Source of the DNA: an uncultured Cohaesibacter sp.
GTDB lineage: Bacteria > Pseudomonadota > Alphaproteobacteria > Rhizobiales > Cohaesibacteraceae
Direction: 5' to 3'
Length of the DNA: 64,000 nt
Assembly (NCBI RefSeq): GCF_963682185.1
Contig: NZ_OY821667.1
Span: 1,718,109-1,782,108 of the forward strand
This document shows positions 19,668-27,104 of this stretch, one piece after another (positions within the stretch are counted from its first letter, which is position 1; each line of letters opens with the position of its first letter). The notes under the pieces were generated by a model, which did no database searches, was not told the DNA's origin, and saw nothing but the letters and a program-made list of their open reading frames with translations. Made by a program: the position numbers and the translations under genes.

Positions 19668-19815
19668 GCCCTTGTTTGCGTCATCTTTCTGCCTCTGATT
19701 GCGTGTATAGTCCACAAGACCCCTTTTACTATTGAACGAAATTGGGCAAAGTTCTTGAGCTTGGCGTTAACCCTTCGTCAAGCTCTTGACCAGCTTTTCG
19801 CGTAACCGGAATCGG

Positions 19816-20853
19816 ATGATGTCTAGCGAACTCGATCCTTACAAGCTTTCAAGCCCACAACGCTACTTGTGGCGCATGCTCATCTTCATTGGCGCAGCTG
19901 CCTTTGTTCCCATCATCCTGTACCGCCAGATCCTTCAAGCTTTCTGGAGCAACCCGCTTCTGAACGCGATGATCTTCTTCGTTTTGACCGTAGGCATCTT
20001 TCTTGCGCTGCGTCAGGTTGTGCGCCTGTTCCGCGAAGTCAAATGGGTCAATAATTTCCGCCTAGGTGATCCGGGGTTGGAAGTAGATCGCCCCCCAATC
20101 CTTCTGGCTCCCATGGCCACTCTGTTAGGGGATCGCGTCGGCCGCATGGCGATCAACACCTCGACCATGCGATCCATTCTGGAATCGGTTGGCATGCGCC
20201 TTGATGAAGCGCGCGACATGTCGCGCTATTTCACCGGGCTTCTGGTGTTTCTCGGCCTTCTGGGCACCTTCTGGGGCCTATTGCAAACGGTAAGCTCCGT
20301 GGGCGACGTCATCAGCTCCCTTTCGGTTGCATCCAGCGATGTTGGCGTTATCTTCGAAGATCTTAAACAGGGGCTTGAAGCCCCATTGCAGGGCATGGGC
20401 ACCGCCTTTTCCTCCTCGCTCTTTGGTCTTTCCGGCTCTCTCGTGCTTGGCTTCCTTGATCTGCAGGCCAGTCAGGCGCAGACCCGATTCTTTACCAATC
20501 TGGAAGACTGGCTTTCAACCGTCACCGACATCAATTTTGAAGATCTCGACAACAGCTATGGCGAAGCACTGGGCAATGGCGACAATGAACAACTGGTCGC
20601 CGTGCTAGAGCAGCTCTCTCGCAAGATCGATCAGGCCGGAGAAGACGCCAAAACCGGCAGCGGACGCAACGCTACATCAGCCATGGCCAATCTTGCCGAA
20701 GGCATTCAGGGCCTTGTTCAGCATTTGCGCTCCGAGCAGCAGCTGATGCGCGAATGGGCCGACCAGCAGGCAAGCCAGCAGGAAGAAGTCAAGGATGTGC
20801 TGGTCAAGCTCAATGACGTTCTGTCAAAAGCCAGCTCCAACAGGCAAAACTAG
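19816..20853 (+). CDS. MotA/TolQ/ExbB-like channel protein
   Basis: The 345-residue inner-membrane protein has two N-terminal membrane helices (about 25-50 and 55-75), a cytoplasmic stretch, then the MotA/ExbB core helices (about 140-165 and 190-215) with LVFLGLLGTFWGLLQTVSSV. A C-terminal cytoplasmic helical tail (about 245-345) is rich in Gln, Glu and Asp. It is longer than TolQ and differs from PomA at 51534. Its partner is the OmpA-domain protein that follows. The pair is presumably an ion-driven envelope motor of unknown purpose. The start is ATG at 19816 or 19819, preceded by GGA; a TTG frame at 19786 is less likely. Confidence 0.82.
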   Translation: MMSSELDPYKLSSPQRYLWRMLIFIGAAAFVPIILYRQILQAFWSNPLLNAMIFFVLTVGIFLALRQVVRLFREVKWVNNFRLGDPGLEVDRPPILLAPMATLLGDRVGRMAINTSTMRSILESVGMRLDEARDMSRYFTGLLVFLGLLGTFWGLLQTVSSVGDVISSLSVASSDVGVIFEDLKQGLEAPLQGMGTAFSSSLFGLSGSLVLGFLDLQASQAQTRFFTNLEDWLSTVTDINFEDLDNSYGEALGNGDNEQLVAVLEQLSRKIDQAGEDAKTGSGRNATSAMANLAEGIQGLVQHLRSEQQLMREWADQQASQQEEVKDVLVKLNDVLSKASSNRQN

Positions 20854-20916
20854 GCAACAGGGGTTCTCTTCACACCGTGAAGCAACGAGCCCATGATTGA
20901 TGTGTGAGGAAGTAAG

Positions 20917-21945
20917 ATGGGCCTGTCCCGTAATCGCCGCAGTGAACAAAGAGCCGACTATTGGCCAGGCTTTGTCGATGCCATGGCGACCTTGTTGCTT
21001 GTGCTCATCTTTCTGCTCACCGTTTTCATGGTGGCCCAGTTCTTCCTCAGTCAGGAAATCTCCGGCAAGGACACTGCGCTTAATGAACTGAACAGCCAGA
21101 TTGCCGAACTCACCGAATTGCTCGCACTGGAACGCGCCAACGGGCAGGATATGGAGAGCTCGATAGCCACCCTTCAGGCCAGCCTTTCCAGCGCCGAGGC
21201 TGCGCGAGACCGCTTTGCCATGCAGCTTGAAACCCAGAAGGGGGATCAGGATAGTGCAGGCGGGCAGATTGCGACCCTGACCAATCAGCTGGAAAGTGAA
21301 AAAGCCATTTCCCAGCGTGCTCTGGCTCAGGTGGAATTGCTCAATCAGCAGATCTCTGCCCTGCGCCGCCAGATCGCAGCTCTGGAAGACGCTTTGGAGG
21401 CCTCTGAGACCCGCGACAGGGAAAGTCAGACCAAGATTGCCAGCCTTGGCAAACGCCTCAACATCGCGCTGGCCCAGCGCGTGCAGGAGCTGTCGCGCTA
21501 TCGTTCGGACTTCTTTGGCCGCTTGCGGGAAATCCTTTCCCAGCGTTCAGACATCCGCGTCGTCGGCGACCGCTTTGTCTTCCAGTCCGAAGTGCTCTTC
21601 TCCTCTGGTGAAGATCGCATGAAAGCGGAAGGCGAGCAGGAACTCGACCATGTGGCAGAGGCCCTCCTGGAACTGATTCAGGATATTCCGGAAGAGATCG
21701 ACTGGGTGTTGCGTGTCGACGGTCATACGGATAACCGCCCCATCAACAGCGCCCGCTTCCCTTCCAACTGGGAGCTGTCATCGGCCCGCGCCATCTCGGT
21801 TGTCAAATATCTGATTTCCAAGGGCGTGCCGCCCGAGCGTCTCGTAGCCGCAGGCTTTGGTGAATTCCAGCCGCTCGAAGAAGGCGAATCGGACGAAGCC
21901 TTGCGCAAGAACCGCCGCATCGAATTCAAGCTAACCCAGCGCTAA
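20917..21945 (+). CDS. MotB/OmpA-like peptidoglycan-binding stator protein
   Basis: The 342-residue protein has a short basic tail, one membrane helix WPGFVDAMATLLLVLIFLL with Asp21 placed as the ion-binding residue of MotB/TolR proteins, a coiled coil (about residues 50-190) and a C-terminal OmpA domain (about 215-342) with VDGHTDNRPINS and RKNRRIEFKL. GAGGAAG precedes the ATG. It forms a two-gene unit with the MotA-like gene 63 bases upstream. The long periplasmic coiled coil sets it apart from the MotB at 52365. Confidence 0.85.
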   Translation: MGLSRNRRSEQRADYWPGFVDAMATLLLVLIFLLTVFMVAQFFLSQEISGKDTALNELNSQIAELTELLALERANGQDMESSIATLQASLSSAEAARDRFAMQLETQKGDQDSAGGQIATLTNQLESEKAISQRALAQVELLNQQISALRRQIAALEDALEASETRDRESQTKIASLGKRLNIALAQRVQELSRYRSDFFGRLREILSQRSDIRVVGDRFVFQSEVLFSSGEDRMKAEGEQELDHVAEALLELIQDIPEEIDWVLRVDGHTDNRPINSARFPSNWELSSARAISVVKYLISKGVPPERLVAAGFGEFQPLEEGESDEALRKNRRIEFKLTQR

Positions 21946-21953
21946 CAGGCAAA

Positions 21954-21974
21954 GATGCCCCATTATGGGGCATC
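21954..21974. terminator. Hairpin between convergent genes
   Basis: GATGCCCC and GGGGCATC form an eight-pair stem around five bases and overlap the stop codon of the ABC transporter gene on the other strand. There is no T-run on either side, so its action as a terminator is doubtful. Confidence 0.4.
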
Positions 21975-23756
21975 CAGATCATGTCCTAGATCATCCATGC
22001 CAAACTGCAACTGTGCCAGACGGGCATAAAGCCCGCCTGCGGCGACAAGACTGTCATGGGTGCCCTGCTCCACCAGCGTTCCGCTTTCCAGCACCAGAAT
22101 ACGATCAGCCTTCTTTACCGTTGCCAGACGGTGGGCAATGACAATCGTCGTGCGCCCTTTCATCAGGTCGGCAAGGGCCAATTGCACATAGCGCTCGCTT
22201 TCCGCGTCCAGAGCGCTTGTGGCCTCATCCAGCAGCAAAATCGGCGCATCCTTGAGGATTGCCCGCGCAATGGCCAAACGTTGCCGCTGACCACCCGAGA
22301 GTGTCACCCCGCGCTCCCCGACCATGGTGTCATAGCCCTCGGGCAATTGCGCAATGAAGTCATGGGCATGCGCTGCTCTGGCTGCCTCGATGATGGCTTC
22401 GCGTTCGGCCCCTTCCCGCCCCATGGCGATATTGTCGGCAATCGACATGGCGAAAATCACCGGCTCCTGCGGCACCAGCGCGATAGCGCTGCGCAGAGCG
22501 TTGAGATCCAGCCCCCCGATGGGTTGCCCACCAAGCAAAATACGCCCGCTCTCAGGATCATAAAAGCGCATCAGCAGCTGGAAGACGGTGGTCTTGCCCG
22601 CCCCTGATGGTCCAACGATGGCCACCGTCTCCCCGCCAGCAATGGCAAAGGAGAGCGCAGAGAGCACCGGCTGCTCTTCCGATGAGGGATAGTGAAAATC
22701 CACCCCCTCGAATGCGACCGACAGGTTGGACGCCGTGACCAGAGGACTTACCACTTCAGCATTTTTCACCAGCACCGGCTCGTCCAGCAACTCAAACAAC
22801 CGCTCGGCAGAACCGGACGCCTGCGATATTTCGCCCCAAACCTCGCTCATGCCGCCAAGGCCAGCTGCAGCCATGGTGGAATAGATTACGAACTGGCTAA
22901 GCGCGCCAGCAGAAAGCCGCCCGGCTGTCACATCATGGGCCGCATACCAGAGCACGGCCACGATCGAGGTAAAGATGACAAAAAAGGCAAAAGCCGTCAG
23001 CACGGCCCTCGCTCGGACAGAAGCCCGTGCCGCGCCGAAAGCGGCTTCTATATTGCTGCTGAAAACGGACTTGGCCCGCTCCTCCTGCGTGAATGACTGC
23101 AAGATCCGCATGGACCCGATGGCCTCTGTGGCAAAGGCTGAGCTGTCAGCCAACCGATCCTGCGCAAAGCGTTGCCGCCTGCGCACCCAACGCCCCAACA
23201 GCACCAGCGGAATGACAATGAAAGGAATCGCTCCCAGCACCAGCAGAGACATACGCGGACTGGTTACCACCATCATCACTGCCGCGCCTGCAAACAGCAG
23301 GAAATTCCGCAGAGCCATGGAGGCGGACGCCCCGACGGCCGAACGAATCTGGGTGGCATCAGCCGTCAGGCGCGAGACGATCTCGCCGCTGCGCACCCGA
23401 TCATAGAATGCCGGCGAGAGCAGCGTCAGCTTGGCGAAAACAGCCGAGCGCAGATCATTGACCACGCGCTCCCCCAGAATGATCACGAAATAATAGCGAC
23501 TGGCGGACATAAGCGCGAGCACGACCACAGCCAGAACAAGCAACGCGGTGTAATGGTTCACATCGGCGATGTTATTCTCGGAGATGCCCCGATCAACAAA
23601 TCCCCGCACGAGAATCGGCAGGGACAGCGTCGCCAGAGAGGCAACAACAAGCGAAGCAAGAGCGGCCAAAACGAGCCCTTTATATTTCCAGGCAAATGGC
23701 GCCAGCCGCCGCAGAGGCTGGAATCGAACCCTGGATTGGGAATTGGACTCGGTCAT
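21963..23756 (-). CDS. MsbA-like ABC exporter (fused permease and ATPase)
   Basis: The 597-residue half-transporter has six membrane segments (about residues 20-310) and a C-terminal ATPase with Walker A GPSGAGKTT, the signature LSGGQRQRLAIARAIL, Walker B ILLLDEATSALD and the H-loop IVIAHRLATV. It belongs to the lipid/multidrug exporters of the ABCB type and would work as a homodimer. The start MTESNSQSRVRF has GGGAG about nine bases upstream; an open frame continuing to 24020 shows no family similarity. The substrate cannot be inferred. It stands alone, divergent from rpmE. Confidence 0.92.
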   Translation of the reverse strand: MTESNSQSRVRFQPLRRLAPFAWKYKGLVLAALASLVVASLATLSLPILVRGFVDRGISENNIADVNHYTALLVLAVVVLALMSASRYYFVIILGERVVNDLRSAVFAKLTLLSPAFYDRVRSGEIVSRLTADATQIRSAVGASASMALRNFLLFAGAAVMMVVTSPRMSLLVLGAIPFIVIPLVLLGRWVRRRQRFAQDRLADSSAFATEAIGSMRILQSFTQEERAKSVFSSNIEAAFGAARASVRARAVLTAFAFFVIFTSIVAVLWYAAHDVTAGRLSAGALSQFVIYSTMAAAGLGGMSEVWGEISQASGSAERLFELLDEPVLVKNAEVVSPLVTASNLSVAFEGVDFHYPSSEEQPVLSALSFAIAGGETVAIVGPSGAGKTTVFQLLMRFYDPESGRILLGGQPIGGLDLNALRSAIALVPQEPVIFAMSIADNIAMGREGAEREAIIEAARAAHAHDFIAQLPEGYDTMVGERGVTLSGGQRQRLAIARAILKDAPILLLDEATSALDAESERYVQLALADLMKGRTTIVIAHRLATVKKADRILVLESGTLVEQGTHDSLVAAGGLYARLAQLQFGMDDLGHDLDAP

Positions 23757-24088
23757 AAAGGCGCTCCCATAAAAGAAATGCTCGCAACAAGCAGGAAATC
23801 GAAGAAGGAATAAGCTTTTTTCACCCTCAAAGTAGGGAACAGGCTTGTATAACTCAACGCACTGCGGTATACGAACGCAAATTATTTTGATGGCTGTGTG
23901 GCGAGCCCGCCCGCAGCCTAGCTTTTTGGTTCCGCTTGATCGCTTAGCCCACGTGGCCGCATCATACCGGAACCATAGAATATGGTGGCCGGTTTCAGCC
24001 AGGCATATTCCGAACCTCAATTCAGATTGGCCGCAGGCAAAAGGATGTATCCTGTTGCAGGCCGGTTGACCCTAAGGACGTCCTGACG

Positions 24089-24313
24089 ATGAAAAAAGAT
24101 ATCCATCCTGAATACCACACGATCAAAGTTGTCATGACCGATGGCACCGAATTCATGACTCGTTCCACCTATGGTTCCGAAGGGGATACCCTGAACCTGG
24201 ACATTGACCCAACCTCCCATCCGGCTTGGACTGGTTCTTCCAACCAGCTGCTGGACCGTGGTGGCCGCGTTTCCCGCTTCAAAGACAAATTCGCTGGCTT
24301 CCTTGGCGCCTAA
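24089..24313 (+). CDS. rpmE: 50S ribosomal protein bL31
   Basis: The 74-residue protein starts [22 protein letters not shown] and ends [18 protein letters not shown]. It has no cysteine at all, so it is a zinc-free form; this is usual for alphaproteobacterial bL31. A strong terminator follows 28 bases after the stop. Confidence 0.97.
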   Translation: MKKDIHPEYHTIKVVMTDGTEFMTRSTYGSEGDTLNLDIDPTSHPAWTGSSNQLLDRGGRVSRFKDKFAGFLGA

Positions 24314-24341
24314 GCCGATCAGCCGCATTTGTTGTGCATTT

Positions 24342-24378
24342 GAAAACCCGATGTCATCTGGCATCGGGTTTTCTTTTT
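24342..24378 (+). terminator. Terminator after rpmE
   Basis: GAAAACCCGATG and CATCGGGTTTTC form a twelve-pair stem followed by five T. Confidence 0.92.
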
Positions 24379-24444
24379 GTCTGGAAGCCTTGGCAAAGGC
24401 TCGCCCATGAGCGACCAGCTAAGAGCATTGTCTCGAAGCAAAAC

Positions 24445-24474
24445 AAAAGGGGCGCCAATTTGACACCCCTTTTT
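24445..24474 (-). terminator. Terminator after rcdA
   Basis: AAAAGGGG and CCCCTTTT pair across a 13-base loop. On the minus strand it follows the rcdA stop by 29 bases and is trailed by T-rich sequence. Confidence 0.75.
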
Positions 24475-24502
24475 GATTCACTATCGATTTTGTAACAGAG
24501 GC

Positions 24503-25051
24503 CTATTCGGCAGCTCTTGCAGCAAAGGCATTGGCGATCATGCCGATCTGGTCTCCAACCGGATTGGCCTGCACAATGTCTTCTCTGGTGTCTTCAGTAT
24601 CACGCTTGGAATAGATCACTTCGTCAAGATGACGGATGCGCTTCTGCATATGCATGGACTGTTCAATCAGATCACGCAGGCGCGGCGGAAGCTCATCCCA
24701 TCCCGGGCTCTCCTTGGAAGAAGAAAGACCATGCAGGCGAACCTTGTTTTTCTCTTGTCCAGCCTGCTCCAGCGTCATTTCGCCTTCATTCACCGCACGC
24801 TGCAGAAGCAGCCAGGATGCCATCTGCATCAGGCGCGTTGTCAGCCGCATGGATTCGGTAGCATAGGCAAGAGAAGCGACCCGCGGCAGGCTCTTCGCCT
24901 CGGCGCGCCCTTCCCCGTCCAGATAATCGGCGGCTTCTTCTACCAGCGCCATACCATCGCGAAACAGGGTTTTAAAACTATCGGAATCTGCAAGCTTTGC
25001 TCCAAAGGAAACCGGAGCCGTTATATTCGTTTGCTTACGCTTGTCGTTCAT
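24503..25051 (-). CDS. rcdA: RcdA-type regulator (DUF1465)
   Basis: This 182-residue protein belongs to DUF1465, the family of Caulobacter RcdA, an adaptor that helps ClpXP degrade CtrA and other cell-cycle substrates. It has the three-helix bundle pattern with FRDGMALVEEAADYLDG, LAYATESMRLTTRLMQMASWLLLQ and a middle motif LHGLSSSKESPGWDELPPRL. The C-terminal tail is short and polar, as needed for adaptor activity in RcdA. GGAGG lies directly before the ATG. The gene is convergent with rpmE. Role in CtrA turnover is inferred from the family. Confidence 0.85.
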   Translation of the reverse strand: MNDKRKQTNITAPVSFGAKLADSDSFKTLFRDGMALVEEAADYLDGEGRAEAKSLPRVASLAYATESMRLTTRLMQMASWLLLQRAVNEGEMTLEQAGQEKNKVRLHGLSSSKESPGWDELPPRLRDLIEQSMHMQKRIRHLDEVIYSKRDTEDTREDIVQANPVGDQIGMIANAFAARAAE

Positions 25052-25507
25052 GTGACCTCCAAATGCCTGGTCATGCCTACCATGTCCGATGTGTCAAATT
25101 CAAACAGACATTACACCAAATTGTCATTTCGCAGAATAACAAGCACAAACCATGCCATCGACAGTTTACAATCTTGACAGATGCCCAGACCGCTGAAAAC
25201 AAGCCAATTTGGTCAGGTAACGTGCTGACTTTAGCAGAAACGATCTCACGGAGCCAACGATTCCCGTCAATCGCATCAAGGCGCACGGTCTGACGGGTCA
25301 CGCCAGGCCATCACCAAAACAAGACACAAACAGCTCCATAATGAGACAGTCGTGATTTTACACGATTTCAGCAAAAACAGGGGGCAAGAAAATAAAAGCT
25401 AATTCAATTGGTTAACAATTTGCTAACGCATCAGTTGCTTGACCTGAAAGAAAAGGAAAGCACGCCCCATGCCTTACCTGAATACCGGTTGATAAAATCC
25501 GATTCGC

Positions 25508-25590
25508 AAAAAAAGAGCCGCAAGAGCGGCTCTCAGGAGTTAACAGGGAGGCGTCAAACAGAGTGACAGGAGCCACTCAAAATCCATAAA
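25508..25590 (-). ncRNA. Candidate trans-acting sRNA with three anti-SD motifs
   Basis: Read on the minus strand, the segment has a hairpin GAGTG / CACTC (25561-25578) whose loop shows CUCCU, then a single-stranded CCUCCCU (25545-25551), another CUCCU (25535-25539), and a rho-independent terminator: AGAGCCGC / GCGGCTCT around four bases (25514-25533), with a seven-U run. A -10-like TATATT lies at 25599-25604 and a CtrA-like box at 25622-25637. Repeated CUCC loops are the hallmark of rhizobial sRNAs of the NfeR1/alpha-r14 type that block ribosome-binding sites. There is no open frame here. The 5' end is approximate. Confidence 0.6.
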
Positions 25591-25621
25591 TTATGGATAA
25601 TATAATTTACACATATAATGA

Positions 25622-25637
25622 TTAATTTTTGGTTAAC
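25622..25637 (+). promoter_or_regulatory. CtrA-like box beside the candidate sRNA
   Basis: TTAA, seven bases (TTTTTGG), TTAAC: a perfect match to the CtrA consensus. It is centred about 40 bases upstream of the predicted sRNA start, the place where CtrA activates promoters. The region is AT-rich, which raises the chance of a false match. Confidence 0.4.
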
Positions 25638-25889
25638 TTTAATTTTTTCCTTCATAAACACAAATAGAAACAAAATTTAATCACAACCAAACAAAATTAA
25701 TTTAAAAATATTATTATAAATACATAAAATATCAAAATATATACTTCACAACTTCAAACATCATCCAGCCTCTCCCTTAGGCCAACCCTAAGACCTAAAG
25801 CCTTTAAGCCATTGAGCGCATTCCCTAGATAAAGAATATCCGCTAGAAATGACACAATGTCACAAAACTCCAGTCAGACAGGAATGATC

Positions 25890-26885
25890 ATGCAGGACGC
25901 AACGGAAATGAAAGCCATCATAGCCTCTGAGCCGGGAGGACCGGAAAAACTCCAAGTCATCACCCGCCCCGTTCCCACCCCCGCAGACGACCAGATACTG
26001 ATCAAGGTCAAGGCAGCCGGAGTAAACCGTCCTGACTGCATCCAGAGGGCGGGCAACTATCCGCCCCCTCCTGGTGCTTCCGATATTCTGGGACTGGAAG
26101 TCGCTGGAGAAGTCGTGAAAGTGGGCGCCAATGTCACGGATTGGAAAGTGGGAGATAGTGCCACTGCTCTGGTCTCTGGTGGGGGCTATGCAGAATATTG
26201 CCTCGCGCATGCGGGCAGCGCCCTTGAAATTCCCAAGGGTTGGAGCTTCACCGAGGCGGCCAGCATGCCTGAGAATATTTTTACCGTCTGGCACAATGTA
26301 TTCCAGCGCGGCAAGCTAAGCGCAGAAGAGACCCTGCTGGTCCATGGCGGCTCATCAGGCATAGGCCTCACCGCCATTCAGCTGGGCAAAGCCTTTGGCG
26401 CCAAGGTTGCCGTTACGGCTGGTAGCGATGAAAAATGTCAGGCCTGTCTCGATGCCGGTGCCGATCTTGCGATCAATTACAAGACCCAGGATTTCGTTAC
26501 CGAAATCAAGAATTGGACAAACCGCAAGGGCGTGAATGTCATTCTTGACATGGTTGGCGGCGATTACATCTCTAAAAACTATGTCGTCGCAGCGGAAGAA
26601 GGACGCATCGTCCAGATTGCCTTCCTCAATGGCGGGGTCGTGGAAGCTGATTTCCGCCGATTGATGATGAAGCGCCTCATCCACACAGGCTCCACGCTTC
26701 GAGCCCGGTCCGATGCGGTCAAGGCTGACATCGCCAAGGAACTCCGCATGGAGGTCTGGCAGCTGCTCCGGTGTGGTCTGGTCAAGCCACAAATCTACAA
26801 ATGCTTCCCCTTCGAAGAAGCCGCCAAGGCACATGAATTGATGGAAAGCTCCAGCCATATCGGCAAAATCATGCTGGAATTGTAA
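25890..26885 (+). CDS. NAD(P)H:quinone oxidoreductase (PIG3/QOR type)
   Basis: The 331-residue protein is a zinc-free medium-chain dehydrogenase/reductase of the quinone oxidoreductase group. It has the N-terminal GroES-like part with VNRPDCIQRAGNYPPPPG, a Rossmann domain with VHGGSSGIGLTAIQLGKAFGA, and the C-terminal HIGKIML typical of TP53I3/PIG3 homologues. The start MQDATEMKAII has AGGA six bases upstream; ATG codons at 25857 and 25884 are also in frame but poorly placed. The enzyme probably detoxifies quinones or reactive carbonyls. It stands alone. Confidence 0.9.
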   Translation: MQDATEMKAIIASEPGGPEKLQVITRPVPTPADDQILIKVKAAGVNRPDCIQRAGNYPPPPGASDILGLEVAGEVVKVGANVTDWKVGDSATALVSGGGYAEYCLAHAGSALEIPKGWSFTEAASMPENIFTVWHNVFQRGKLSAEETLLVHGGSSGIGLTAIQLGKAFGAKVAVTAGSDEKCQACLDAGADLAINYKTQDFVTEIKNWTNRKGVNVILDMVGGDYISKNYVVAAEEGRIVQIAFLNGGVVEADFRRLMMKRLIHTGSTLRARSDAVKADIAKELRMEVWQLLRCGLVKPQIYKCFPFEEAAKAHELMESSSHIGKIMLEL

Positions 26886-26958
26886 CGGCTCATTTCCGCC
26901 CTTTGCCCACACCAATCATGCCCTCATCGCTGCCATCTGGCGATGGGGGCGAGCTATT

Positions 26959-26974
26959 TTAAGCCTTTGTTAAC
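26959..26974 (+). promoter_or_regulatory. CtrA-like box upstream of the TadG-like gene
   Basis: TTAA, seven bases (GCCTTTG), TTAAC matches the CtrA consensus exactly. It lies 131 bases before the TadG-like start and in no other gene. Pilus genes are CtrA targets in Caulobacter, so control is plausible. Confidence 0.45.
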
Positions 26975-27104
26975 GCCAATGGAAAGAAGACGTCATGGTA
27001 CCAGCCAATGGCGCAAAATTGCAATGAATTGGTAAGGCCTGTCCGGTTTAGTAGGAAGCGATTTTTCCCAAAGGGCATCGGGGAGTACCCAAACAGGATT
27101 GGCC

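Larger units (their letters stand above)
25052..25856. other. Long AT-rich intergenic region with a probable sRNA
   Basis: About 800 bases lie between rcdA (minus) and the quinone oxidoreductase gene (plus). No protein gene of reasonable quality is seen. The segment 25560-25750 is very AT-rich and holds a CtrA-like box, and 25508-25590 looks like a small RNA gene on the minus strand. The part 25052-25500 shows nothing I can name apart from the rcdA promoter region. Confidence 0.6.

Noticed and set aside
19816-21945. Zorya anti-phage system
   Set aside because: Only the ZorA/ZorB-like pair is present; no ZorC, ZorD or ZorE gene is adjacent (a sulfur transporter precedes and an ABC exporter follows), and the MotA-like protein is short.
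23757-24020. N-terminal extension of the ABC exporter
   Set aside because: The open frame continues upstream to 24020 but has Cys/Arg-rich sequence unlike the family and lacks a ribosome-binding site.
25422-25437. Further CtrA-like sequence, TTAA-N7-CTAAC
   Set aside because: One mismatch to the consensus in an AT-rich gap, so not listed as a site.
26917-26950. Terminator after the quinone oxidoreductase gene
   Set aside because: An imperfect CATCG/CGATG stem with no T-run; too weak to call.
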